From the NCBI GenBank assembly GCA_030041375.1, contig JASHOA010000015.1, forward strand, positions 1 to 37,463: a stretch of DNA of 37,463 nt, written 5' to 3'. This DNA is from Acetobacteraceae bacterium (GTDB lineage: Bacteria > Pseudomonadota > Alphaproteobacteria > Acetobacterales > Acetobacteraceae). Below are positions 17,287 through 25,271 of the stretch, piece after piece; the first letter of the stretch is position 1; every line of letters starts with the position of its first letter. Both the position numbers and the translations under genes were made by a program. The notes beneath the pieces are model-generated. The model made no database searches. It had not been told where the DNA came from and saw only the letters and a program-made list of their open reading frames with translations.

Positions 17287-17802
17287 ATGTTCAATTTTTC
17301 ATGGTCTGAAATCGCCTTGATCGTGGTGGTGGCCCTGATCGCCATCGGCCCGAAAGATCTGCCGACCGCGCTCAAGGCCGTGGCGCAGATGGTCAAGAAG
17401 GCGCGCGGCATGGCCGCGGAATTCCAGACCCATGTCAACGAACTGATGCGCGAGGCGGATCTCGAGGATGTGCGCAAGCAGATCGACGAGATCAGGAATT
17501 TCGACTTCAAGGGCGAGGTCGAGCGCGCCATCGATCCTGATCAGAGCATCCGCAAAACCTTCACCGAAGACCCGTTTTCTGCTGCCGACGCCGCTTCTTC
17601 TTCCTCCCAGGTTTCTGAGCCCGCGGGCGCCACATCGGTGCTCGACCAGCCCGTGCCCGAACCCGAGCCCGGCCCGGCGGTTGCTGCTCCGACAACCGGG
17701 CCGGCTTTCAACGCGCCTTCATTCGTGCCGCCCGCGATTGTCGCGGCAACTTTGGATCCGCCTTCCTTCGTCCCGCCGGATCTGCTTTCCAGCCGGTCCT
17801 GA
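17287..17802 (+). CDS. tatB: Sec-independent protein translocase subunit TatB
   Basis: 171 aa. The N-terminus MFNFSWSEIALIVVVALIAI gives the single membrane helix with the TatB-typical Glu (SEI), then the hinge GPKDLPTALK, an amphipathic helix (AVAQMVKKARGMAAEF) and a charged helical region. The C-terminal 70 residues are Pro/Ala/Glu-rich with two PSFVPP repeats and are likely disordered. TatB with TatC forms the receptor for twin-arginine signals such as the one on the molybdenum hydroxylase. Reading it as TatB rather than TatA rests on the N-terminal Glu/SW signature and length. No tatA lies before or after it. Confidence 0.88.
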   Translation: MFNFSWSEIALIVVVALIAIGPKDLPTALKAVAQMVKKARGMAAEFQTHVNELMREADLEDVRKQIDEIRNFDFKGEVERAIDPDQSIRKTFTEDPFSAADAASSSSQVSEPAGATSVLDQPVPEPEPGPAVAAPTTGPAFNAPSFVPPAIVAATLDPPSFVPPDLLSSRS

Positions 17803-17829
17803 CCCTTCCCGAGAGCCCCCGGAACCTTC

Positions 17830-18609
17830 GTGCCACGCGACGAGACCGACCCGATCAACGACAAGCCGATGCCGTTGCTCGACCATCTGCTCGAGCTCAG
17901 GCGGCGCCTGATGTGGTCGATCGGCGCGTTCTTCGTCGCCTTCCTCGTCTGCTACTTTTTCTCGGGTCGTATCTACGATTTCCTCGCCGCGCCGCTGGCC
18001 GAGATCATGCGCCAGAAAGGCCAGGAGCCACGGCTGATCTACACGGTGCTCTACGAGGTCTTCTTCACCCATGTGAAGGTTGCGGTCTTCGCCGGCGCCT
18101 TCATCACCTTTCCGATCGCCGCGACCCAGCTCTGGCTCTTCATCGCTCCCGGCCTCTACCGCAGCGAGAAGCGTGCGATTCTCCCCTTCCTGATCGCAAG
18201 CCCGGTGCTGTTCGTCATGGGGGCGGCGCTCGGCTATTACGTGGTCTTCCCCTTCGCATGGCGATTCTTCCTGAGTTTCGAGACGCCGCCCACTGCACAC
18301 GGTGTGCAGATCGAGCTCTTCGCGACCGTCAGCGCCTATCTCAACCTCGTCATGAAGCTGATCTTCGCTTTCGGTATCACCTTCCAGCTTCCCGTCCTGC
18401 TCTCGCTGATGGCCCGCGTCGGCCTGATCTCGGCCCGCCAGCTCGCCTCGAAGCGGCGCTACGCCTACGTCGCGTGCTTCGTCGTCGCCGCCGTGCTTGC
18501 CCCACCTGACGTGTTTACTCAGACCGGCCTCGCCGTGCCGTTGATTTTGCTCTACGAAGTCTCGATCTTTGCCGCTCGCTGGGTCGAGCCGAAGCCGCTG
18601 CCCGATTAG
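17830..18609 (+). CDS. tatC: Sec-independent protein translocase subunit TatC
   Basis: 259 aa polytopic inner-membrane protein with six expected helices. Typical markers: the N-terminal PLLDHLLELRRRLMWSIGAF with the conserved Glu, the periplasmic segment near YEVFFTHVKVAVFAGAFITF, and RRYAYVACFVVAAVLAPPDV before the last helices. It recognises the RR motif of Tat precursors. Start is GTG 17830, 27 bases after the tatB stop; serS follows 3 bases after its stop. Normal length, no damage. Confidence 0.95.
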   Translation: MPRDETDPINDKPMPLLDHLLELRRRLMWSIGAFFVAFLVCYFFSGRIYDFLAAPLAEIMRQKGQEPRLIYTVLYEVFFTHVKVAVFAGAFITFPIAATQLWLFIAPGLYRSEKRAILPFLIASPVLFVMGAALGYYVVFPFAWRFFLSFETPPTAHGVQIELFATVSAYLNLVMKLIFAFGITFQLPVLLSLMARVGLISARQLASKRRYAYVACFVVAAVLAPPDVFTQTGLAVPLILLYEVSIFAARWVEPKPLPD

Positions 18610-18612
18610 AGA

Positions 18613-19893
18613 ATGCACGACATTCGCGCCATCCGCGCCGACCCGGCGGGTTTCGATGCTGCACTCCGTCGCCGCTTCCTGCCGCCGGCCGCCGAGGGAA
18701 TCCTCGCGCGCGATGCGGAACGGCGGGCGGTGCTGACCGCGTTGCAGGATCGCCAGGCGCGGCGAAAGCTCATTTCGCGTGACGTCGCCGCTGCCCGACG
18801 CCAGGGCAGCGACAGCATGGCACTCGAATCCGAAGCGACGCGCCTTCGGGGGGAAACAGAAGAACTCGAGGCCAGGGCGGCAGTTCTGGAAGAGGAGCTG
18901 CGTGCGAGCCTCGCCGCATTGCCCAACCGGCTCGATCCCGAGGTGCCGGACGGTTCCGACGAGCGCGCCAACGTCGTTCTATTTCAGCACGGCACGCCGC
19001 GTGATCTCGGCTTTGCGCCGCGGCAGCATTTCGAACTCGGCGAGGCGCTCGGGATGATGGATTTCGCTGCCGCAGCCAGGCTCGCCGGCAGCCGCTTCGT
19101 CGTGCTGACCGGTGAGCTTGCCCGGCTCGAACGCGCACTCGGCCAGTTCATGATCGATTTGCATACGCGCGAGCACGGCTATCAGGAAACGTCGGTACCC
19201 CTGCTCGTCAACGATGCCGCCGTGTTCGGTACCAACAATCTTCCGAAGTTCGCCGATGATCTCTTTCGCACGACAGACGGCCGCTGGCTGATCCCGACCG
19301 CCGAAGTGCCGCTCACCAATCTCGCCCAAGGCGAAATCCTGCCCGAAGCGCAATTGCCGATCCGGCGCACGGCGCTCACCGAATGCTTCCGCGCGGAAGC
19401 GGGCGCGGCCGGGCGCGACACGCGCGGCATGCTGCGCCAGCATCAGTTCCGCAAGGTGGAGATGGTCTCGATCGCCCATCCCGAACACTCGGTGGAAGAG
19501 CATGAACGGATGACGCGCTGCGCCGAGGCAGTGCTCAGCCTGCTCGAGCTTCCCTGGCGGCGGGTGGTACTCTCTGCCGGCGACACCGGCTTCGGAGCAG
19601 CCAAGACCTTCGATCTCGAGGTCTGGCTTCCCGGGCAGCAGGCGTGGCGCGAAATCAGCTCCTGCTCGAACTGCCGCGACTTTCAGGCACGGCGGATGAA
19701 CGCGCGCTTCCGCGCCGCCGACGGCGGCGCACTTGCCTTCGTCCACACGTTGAACGGCTCCGGCGTCGCGGTCGGGCGCGCACTGATCGCAGTGATGGAG
19801 AATGATCAGCAGGCGGACGGCGCGATCCTCATCCCCGAGGTGCTTTGGCCCTATATGGACGGCCTCCAGCGCATTCCCGGACCGCGCGCGTAG
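18613..19893 (+). CDS. serS: Seryl-tRNA synthetase
   Basis: Class II synthetase charging tRNA-Ser and tRNA-Sec, 426 aa. The N-terminal coiled-coil arm (about 25-105) is followed by the catalytic core: motif 2 in TECFRAEAG...[13 protein letters not shown] (from about 256) and motif 3 in [17 protein letters not shown] (from about 380). It starts 3 bases after tatC and ends the long operon. Its last 288 bases (19606-19893) recur in diverged form at 21576-21863, downstream of the MFS gene; this upstream copy is complete and is taken as the functional gene. Confidence 0.96.
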   Translation: MHDIRAIRADPAGFDAALRRRFLPPAAEGILARDAERRAVLTALQDRQARRKLISRDVAAARRQGSDSMALESEATRLRGETEELEARAAVLEEELRASLAALPNRLDPEVPDGSDERANVVLFQHGTPRDLGFAPRQHFELGEALGMMDFAAAARLAGSRFVVLTGELARLERALGQFMIDLHTREHGYQETSVPLLVNDAAVFGTNNLPKFADDLFRTTDGRWLIPTAEVPLTNLAQGEILPEAQLPIRRTALTECFRAEAGAAGRDTRGMLRQHQFRKVEMVSIAHPEHSVEEHERMTRCAEAVLSLLELPWRRVVLSAGDTGFGAAKTFDLEVWLPGQQAWREISSCSNCRDFQARRMNARFRAADGGALAFVHTLNGSGVAVGRALIAVMENDQQADGAILIPEVLWPYMDGLQRIPGPRA

Positions 19894-20077
19894 CGTCCGT
19901 CTCTCGCGTGGCAGCGCGATGAATGGCGCATTACCTCTTCTGCTTGTCGGCACGGGATAATTTGCGATGATGCCCCGGTGCGTGCCGCCGCCGGTGGTCT
20001 CGACCGATCGTCCCGGTGGCCTCAGCACGAGACGTCCGAAGCGCATGCGCGCGGGGGCGGAGGTGAGGAGGAACGCC

Positions 20078-21505
20078 ATGGAAGATGCCGCCTTGGTCGC
20101 CGGCCGCCTGCTGGCGAGGCTCGACCGGATCCCGATCTGGACATTACCGAAACTGTTTGCCGGCATCATCGGCGTCGGTTTCTTCTTCACCTTCTACGAC
20201 ATCTTCGACATCAACGTCTCCTTCATCCAGACCTGCGTGTCTCTGGTTCCGGGCTGCACGCCGCCGACTTCGGCCGAGTATCTCGGCCTTCCCGTGCTGC
20301 TCAATCTCGCCGGCTACGTAGTCGGCACCCTGATCCTGAGCCCCCTATCGGATCGGTTCGGCCGGCGCGATCTCCTGCTGGTGACGATGATTCTCACCGG
20401 CATTGGCTCGCTCCTCACCGCGGTCGTGAATTCCTACGGCCTGTTCGTCGCCGCCCGCGCCTTCACCGGCATCGGCATCGGCGCCGATCTGGCGATCGTC
20501 AACACTTATATCGGCGAGATGGCCCCCGCCGGCGGCCGCGCCCGCTATACCTCGATGATCTTCGTCTTTTCCGCCTTCGGCGCGGTCGCCGGTATCTGGC
20601 TTGGGCTCTGGCTGACCACACCGCCAGCGCCGTTGCCGCTCGGCCTGCCCTTCGCCGTCGCCGGGCCGCACTTCGAATACGGCTGGCGGGTGATGTACCT
20701 GATCGGCGCGGTGCTGGCTCTGGTCGGCATCCTGCTCCGCCTCCAGCTTCCGGAGTCGCCGCGCTGGCTGACCGCGAAAACCCGCTTCGAAGAGGCGGAT
20801 GACGTCATCTCCATCATGGAGGCACGCGCCCATGCCATCCGTGCGCTGCCGCCGGCTCCCGAACCTATGCCACCCGCGCCGCGCGAGGCGGAGGCACTGC
20901 CCTACGCCGCGATCTTCCGGAACCGCACCTATCTCGGCCGCACGGCGCTGCTCCTGGTGATTTGGTTCTTCGCCTACATCACGGTTTATGCCTACGCCGC
21001 CGGCTTCACGACCATCCTTTCGGCATTGCGCTATCCGCCACCGGAAGCCGGCCTGATCACTGCCATGGGCACGTTCGGCTTCGTGCTGTGCGCGGTGGTG
21101 GCATACGTCTGCGGCGAAGGCATGGAACGCAAGCACTGGATGCCGCTCGCCGCTTTCATCACGATTGTCGGCGGCGTCGTGATCGCGCTCGGCGGCACGA
21201 ATGTCTGGATCGCCATCATCGGTTCGATCGTCGTGTTCTTCGGCTTCAACGTCTGGGTACCGATCGCCTATACTTGGTCGATCGAGAACTACCCCACGCG
21301 GGCGCGGACCACTGGCTTCGCCCTCGTTGACGGCATCGGCCATCTCGGTGGCGGCGTCGGCCTGATCCTGATCGCGCCGCTGATTCCGAAACTCGGCGTA
21401 CTCGCCTCGATGCTGCTGATCGGCGGCTTTTTGGTGCTCGCCGCCATCATCGCGCAGCTCGGCATCGGCACCCGCGCCCGCCTGCTCGACGACATTTCGC
21501 CTTGA
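20078..21505 (+). CDS. MFS metabolite transporter (sugar-porter/MHS-like)
   Basis: 475 aa with 12 expected membrane helices. Motif A-like PLSDRFGRRDLL lies between helices 2 and 3, and PESPRWL precedes the central cytoplasmic loop, as in the sugar-porter and related aromatic-acid/metabolite symporter branches. Helix 1 includes FFFTFYDIFDINVSFIQTC, a sequence type I associate with Acetobacteraceae. ATG 20078 is chosen for the purine-rich GGAGGTGAGGAGG ending 6 bases upstream. Cargo unknown. The gene is bracketed by serS and a second, diverged copy of the serS 3' end, which suggests it arrived by insertion or recombination between serS and the DUF815 gene. Confidence 0.88.
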   Translation: MEDAALVAGRLLARLDRIPIWTLPKLFAGIIGVGFFFTFYDIFDINVSFIQTCVSLVPGCTPPTSAEYLGLPVLLNLAGYVVGTLILSPLSDRFGRRDLLLVTMILTGIGSLLTAVVNSYGLFVAARAFTGIGIGADLAIVNTYIGEMAPAGGRARYTSMIFVFSAFGAVAGIWLGLWLTTPPAPLPLGLPFAVAGPHFEYGWRVMYLIGAVLALVGILLRLQLPESPRWLTAKTRFEEADDVISIMEARAHAIRALPPAPEPMPPAPREAEALPYAAIFRNRTYLGRTALLLVIWFFAYITVYAYAAGFTTILSALRYPPPEAGLITAMGTFGFVLCAVVAYVCGEGMERKHWMPLAAFITIVGGVVIALGGTNVWIAIIGSIVVFFGFNVWVPIAYTWSIENYPTRARTTGFALVDGIGHLGGGVGLILIAPLIPKLGVLASMLLIGGFLVLAAIIAQLGIGTRARLLDDISP

Positions 21506-21575
21506 GTGATACCGGCCCAGCCTTGCGCGTGGAACGGGCCGGGGCGCTGTTCATCGGCGGAGCCGGTGCGGGGAA

Positions 21576-21863
21576 ACCTTCGATCTCGAGCCCCGGCTTC
21601 CCGGTCAGCAGGCGTGGCGCGAAATCAGCTCCCGCTCGAACCGGCGCGACTTTCAGGCACGGCGGATGAAGACGTGCTTCCGCGCCGCCGATGGCGGCAC
21701 GCCCGCCTTCGTCCACACGTTGAACGGCTCCGGTGTTGCGGTCGGACGCGCATTGATCGCGGTGATGGAGAATGATCAGCAGGCGGACGGCGCGCTCCTC
21801 GTCCCCGAGGTGCTTTGGCCCTGTATGGACGGCCTCCAGCGCATTCCCGGGCCTGCCGCGTAA
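21576..21863 (+). pseudogene. Diverged duplicate of the serS 3' end
   Basis: 288 bases align without gaps to 19606-19893 of serS, through the stop codon. I count about 28 differences, roughly 90% identity; similarity stops abruptly at 21576 and at the stop (TAG in serS, TAA here). The frame is open and contains motif 3 ([17 protein letters not shown]). In the upstream third, changes are radical (W to R, two C to R, V to P), while the downstream part has mostly silent or conservative changes. There is no start region, so it cannot make a synthetase. This pattern fits a fragment of a related serS carried in with neighbouring DNA and now decaying. Confidence 0.9.
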
Positions 21864-21926
21864 CCCTCCTTCAAGGTTCGATGAGGCAGGGCTTGCGCCC
21901 CATGCGCGGCCGTGGACCTCGCTTGC

Positions 21927-22277
21927 CTATTCGTCTTCGGGCGGTGGCAGGCGGGATGACTCCTCCTCGTCGGATGCGGGTGAACTCAAAACCGGCCCGA
22001 TCGTGAATTCGAGCCGTTCCGGGACGATCATTTCGGGCGGCGTCGATGCCGGCTTGCCCCAGCCGCGATCCAGGAGCGCGTTTGCCGCAGCCACGCGCGC
22101 GTTCTCGCTCGAACCTCGCGTGGCGATTTCGATCAGTGCCTCGAGCGCGGATGCCGTGTGCCGGCGCGCCAGCGCACGGATCTCCGCCGAACGCTTCGGC
22201 CGTCCGCTGGGATTGCCGCTTTGCCCCTTCTGGAACGGCCGACCCCGCTGTTTCCCCGCTGTCCCACGCGTGTCCAT
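21927..22277 (-). CDS. DUF5681 domain protein
   Basis: 116 aa, basic N-terminus and acidic C-terminus. Residues about 9-27 (GRPFQKGQSGNPSGRPK) are the glycine/arginine-rich signature of DUF5681, followed by two helices (SAEIRALARRHTASALEALI... and NARVAAANALLDRGWGKP). Family members are often found beside phage terminases or in mobile regions, where they resemble small-terminase-like DNA-binding proteins; here no terminase is present. ATG 22277 is chosen because the domain begins right after it. It lies 63 bases from the serS fragment (convergent) and 79 bases past the DUF815 stop. Confidence 0.75.
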   Translation of the reverse strand: MDTRGTAGKQRGRPFQKGQSGNPSGRPKRSAEIRALARRHTASALEALIEIATRGSSENARVAAANALLDRGWGKPASTPPEMIVPERLEFTIGPVLSSPASDEEESSRLPPPEDE

Positions 22278-22356
22278 CCACCCCGTATAAGGTGCGGCTG
22301 CCCACGGGAGGAAGCCTGCCGGCAGCAGGGAATCGCCGAACGCGTTGCCGCGACCT

Positions 22357-23241
22357 TCAGCCCCTGGCACGCCTCTCCGCGAACGAGTGTTCCTCGGCGG
22401 CCGCGCCGAGCCTTCCCGCCAGGTCCTGGATGAACTGCCAGGCGACGCGGCCGGAGCGTGCGCCGCGCGTGACGGACCATTCCACCGCCTCGGCATGCAG
22501 CGCCTCGGCGCCGATCGGCAGGCGGAGATGCTCCGCGTAGCCGTCGACCATGGCGAAAAATGTTTCCTGATCGCAATGATGAAACCCGATCCAGAGGCCG
22601 AACCGGTCGGATAGCGAAACCTTCTCCTCGGTCGCCTCGGAGGGGTTGATGGCGGTCGCGCGCTCGTTCTCGATCATCTCCCGCGGCATGAGATGGCGGC
22701 GGTTCGAAGTGGCATAGAACAGGAGATTGTCGGGCCGTCCCTCGATCCCGCCTTCGAGAATCGATTTCAACGCCTTGTAGTCGGTATCCTCGCGCTCGAA
22801 GGAGAGATCGTCGCAGAACACCAGGAAGCGCCGCTCGCTCGCGCGCAGCAGTTCCAGCAGCACCGGCAGCGAGGCGATGTCCTCGCGGTGGATCTCGACC
22901 AGCGCCAGCCTTCCCGCCGGAAAATTGGCCGCCGCGTGCACCGCCTTGACGAGCGAGGATTTGCCCATGCCGCGGGCCCCCCACAGCATGGCATTGTTGG
23001 CCGGATGACCGGCGGCAAAGCGGCGCGTGTTGTCGAGCAGGATTTGCCGCTGCCGGTCGATCCCTTTCAGCAGCCCGATCTCGACCCTCGAGACCACCGC
23101 AACCGGTGCCAGCCGTGGCGGCTCCGGGTGCCATACGAAGGCGTCGGCCGTGTTGAAATCGAGAGGCTGCGGCGGCGGTGGCGCAAGTCGCTCGAGCGCC
23201 TCGGCGATCCGGCGCGCCAGTTCGATCAATTCTTGTTCCAT
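22357..23241 (-). CDS. AAA+ family ATPase (DUF815)
   Basis: 294 aa. Walker A GARGMGKSS at residues 88-96, Walker B FLVFCDDL at 139-146, then a sensor-like FYATSNRRHLMP and a C-terminal helical lid. DUF815 ATPases are widespread in alphaproteobacteria next to yajC, but their function is not established. An alternative TTG start 30 bases upstream is possible; ATG 23241 is chosen because the family alignment I know begins near EQELIELARRI. No good ribosome site is seen for either. Divergent from yajC across 80 bases, so both promoters must lie there. Confidence 0.85.
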   Translation of the reverse strand: MEQELIELARRIAEALERLAPPPPQPLDFNTADAFVWHPEPPRLAPVAVVSRVEIGLLKGIDRQRQILLDNTRRFAAGHPANNAMLWGARGMGKSSLVKAVHAAANFPAGRLALVEIHREDIASLPVLLELLRASERRFLVFCDDLSFEREDTDYKALKSILEGGIEGRPDNLLFYATSNRRHLMPREMIENERATAINPSEATEEKVSLSDRFGLWIGFHHCDQETFFAMVDGYAEHLRLPIGAEALHAEAVEWSVTRGARSGRVAWQFIQDLAGRLGAAAEEHSFAERRARG

Positions 23242-23321
23242 GGCAGCGGCCGGGATCAGGGTTGACGCCAAGGGGCCGGACAGTATGGTCCCGGCCCCGC
23301 CACCGCAACCCGGATCCCTCT

Positions 23322-23681
23322 ATGCTGATCACTCCGGCCTATGCCCAGGCCGCCAGCAGCGGCGACTTCCTCGGCTCGGCAACCACGTTCCTGCCGCTGA
23401 TCCTGATTTTCGCGGTCTTTTATTTCCTGCTGATCCGCCCGCAGCAGACCAAGCAGAAGGAACTGCGCCGCCAGGTTGCGGCAATCAAGCGCGGCGATCG
23501 CGTGGTGACCGCAGGCGGCATCATCGGCATCGTGCAGCGCGCCCGCGAGGGCGCTCAGGAGATCGAGGTCGAGATCGCGCCCAACGTGCGCGTTCAGGTG
23601 GTGCGCGACACCATCACCGGCGTCGTCAAGGCGCCGGCGGCGAAGGATACCAAGGCCGCCGCCGAGACGAAGGCGGACTGA
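23322..23681 (+). CDS. yajC: Sec translocon accessory protein YajC
   Basis: 119 aa. A short periplasmic N-terminus (MLITPAYAQAASSGDF) is followed by one membrane helix (LPLILIFAVFYFLLIRPQQ, about 23-41), then the conserved cytoplasmic KQKELRRQVAAIKRGDRVVTAGGI. YajC associates with SecD and SecF to help Sec export. ATG 23322 gives the normal length. Usually secD and secF follow directly; here the next gene is sodB on the opposite strand, 12 bases away, so yajC stands alone. Confidence 0.93.
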   Translation: MLITPAYAQAASSGDFLGSATTFLPLILIFAVFYFLLIRPQQTKQKELRRQVAAIKRGDRVVTAGGIIGIVQRAREGAQEIEVEIAPNVRVQVVRDTITGVVKAPAAKDTKAAAETKAD

Positions 23682-23693
23682 GCGCGCGCCGGC

Positions 23694-24302
23694 TCAGGCG
23701 GCCTTGAGGGCGGCCTCCGCGTATTCGTAGTTCGCGAGCTTGTCGAGCCAGTTCTGGATGTAGTCCGGGCGCCGGTTGCGAAAATCAAGATAATAACTGT
23801 GCTCCCAGACATCGATCCCGAACAGCACCTTGCCTTCGCCGGTGGCGAGCGGATTGGAGCCGTTCGGCGTGCGCGCGACCGCGAGCTTGCCGCTCGTGTG
23901 GAGCACGAGCCAGCCCCAGCCTGAGCCGAACTGCCCGGCAGCGGTGGTCTTGAACGCGTCCTTGAATGCCGCCACCGAGCCGAAATCGGCGATCAGCTTC
24001 TTCTCGAGCGGGCCCGGAATGCCGCCGCCCTTCGGGCTCATCGCCGGCCAGAATATCGTATGGTTCCAGTGCTGCCCGGCATTGTTGAAAGCGCCCGCCA
24101 TTTCCGGCTTGCCATGCGCGAGGCGGATGATCTCCTCGATCGACTTGCCCTTCAGTTCGGCCATCCTGTCGACGAAGCCGTTCAACGCCGTCACATAGGC
24201 CTGATGGTGCTTATCATGATGCAGTTCGAGCGTTTCCTGGCACATGCCGTTGGCCGCCAGCGCGCTATGCGCATAGGGAAGGGCGGGAAGTTCGAAAGCC
24301 AT
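23694..24302 (-). CDS. sodB: Superoxide dismutase, Fe-type
   Basis: 202 aa, full length. The metal ligands are His28 (LELHHDKHH), His81 (AGQHWNH), Asp164 and His168 (DVWEHSYY). Gln77 in FNNAGQHWNH is at the position of the outer-sphere glutamine in iron enzymes, whereas Mn enzymes carry it in the second half, so Fe (or cambialistic) use is expected. No signal peptide, hence cytosolic. GGAG precedes the ATG by 8 bases and a strong promoter match lies at 24379-24407. It converges on yajC. Confidence 0.95.
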   Translation of the reverse strand: MAFELPALPYAHSALAANGMCQETLELHHDKHHQAYVTALNGFVDRMAELKGKSIEEIIRLAHGKPEMAGAFNNAGQHWNHTIFWPAMSPKGGGIPGPLEKKLIADFGSVAAFKDAFKTTAAGQFGSGWGWLVLHTSGKLAVARTPNGSNPLATGEGKVLFGIDVWEHSYYLDFRNRRPDYIQNWLDKLANYEYAEAALKAA

Positions 24303-24378
24303 GGGACATCTCCACTCGATGGGGCATCGAAAGCGGGCAGGGCGGCGCCCGATCGGACCCGGGGAGCACCGCTCAGGC

Positions 24379-24407
24379 TAGCTATGACCCGCCAAAGGAT
24401 GCGTCAA
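24379..24407 (-). promoter_or_regulatory. Sigma-70-type promoter of sodB
   Basis: Read on the minus strand: TTGACG (24407-24402), 17-base spacer, TAGCTA (24384-24379). Transcription would start near 24372, giving a leader of about 70 bases before the sodB ATG. This is the best -35/-10 match noticed in the window. Its own regulation is not visible. Confidence 0.6.
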
Positions 24408-24418
24408 GGCAGCCGCCG

Positions 24419-25207
24419 ATGCCGTCTCCTCTGAGTGCGCCGGCAGCGCTCGTCAGGCGGCATGATCCGGATCGGTTTCTGGCAACGCTCTTCGCTCCCG
24501 CCGCGGCGCGGGAGACATTGTTCGTGCTCTATGCCTTCAACCACGAGATCGCCCGCGCTCCGGAAGTGGCAAGCGAGCCGGGAATCGCACTGATCCGCCT
24601 TGCCTGGTGGCGCGAGGTCGTCGAAGGTGCGCTGAGATATCACGAAATTGCCACCCCGCTCGCTTCCCTGATCGCCGCAGGGCGGCTTGAGCGGCCGGCA
24701 CTTCTGGCCCTGATTGCGGCGCGCGAGAACGAAGTCGAACCCGACTTTCCAACCATCGCCGCCTGGCGGACGCATCTCTTCGCCGGCGCCGGCACCCTCG
24801 CCGCGTTGGCCGGCCGGTTGCTCGGCGCGGAAGCAGAGCCGGCGCTGCGGCGCTTCGGTGCGGCGTACGGGGCGGCAGGGGTTCTGCGCAATATCCCCTT
24901 TCACGCGCGCCGCGGGCGTGTGCTGCTGCCGGCAGATCTGCTCGCCGCGCACGGGCTTTCCTCCGCGTCGGTCATGGCAGCGCCCGAAGCCCCCCAACTG
25001 CACTCCGTGCGCCGCGCCTTGGCCGAGGAAGCCCGGGGCTGGCTCGCCGAGGCACGCGCACTTTCGCTGCCGCGCGCCGCCCTGCCGGCGGCCCTGCCCG
25101 CCGTGTTCGCGCGAAGCGATCTCCGCCGCCTCGGGTCATCCCCGCGTCTTCGCGGCCTCGCCGCAAAATTCGCCGTGCTGGCCGCTGCGCTCAGCGGTCG
25201 CGTCTGA
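24419..25207 (+). CDS. Squalene/phytoene synthase-fold protein, NDUFAF6-like
   Basis: 262 aa. The order YAFNHEIARAPEV...ALIRLAWWREVVEG and a later GAAYGAAGVLRNIPFHARRGRVLLP follows the trans-prenyltransferase fold of squalene/phytoene synthases. The first Asp-rich motif needed for diphosphate/Mg binding is replaced here (no DxxxD in YAFNHEIAR). That points to the NDUFAF6-like branch, whose mitochondrial member helps assemble complex I, rather than to a carotenoid or hopanoid enzyme such as HpnC. In many alphaproteobacteria it follows yajC-secD-secF and an NDUFAF3-like gene; those partners are absent. Function by homology only. Confidence 0.78.
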   Translation: MPSPLSAPAALVRRHDPDRFLATLFAPAAARETLFVLYAFNHEIARAPEVASEPGIALIRLAWWREVVEGALRYHEIATPLASLIAAGRLERPALLALIAARENEVEPDFPTIAAWRTHLFAGAGTLAALAGRLLGAEAEPALRRFGAAYGAAGVLRNIPFHARRGRVLLPADLLAAHGLSSASVMAAPEAPQLHSVRRALAEEARGWLAEARALSLPRAALPAALPAVFARSDLRRLGSSPRLRGLAAKFAVLAAALSGRV

Positions 25208-25271
25208 GGAGAGGTTTGCCGGCGCCGGGAAGTGCCGTAACGTCCGCGCTCACTCAGGGAGGAAACCGCGC

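Noticed and set aside
22133-23332. 399-codon minus-strand frame overlapping the DUF815 gene in another frame
   Set aside because: The 22357-23241 frame has Walker A and B motifs; the alternative is Arg/Gly-rich with none.
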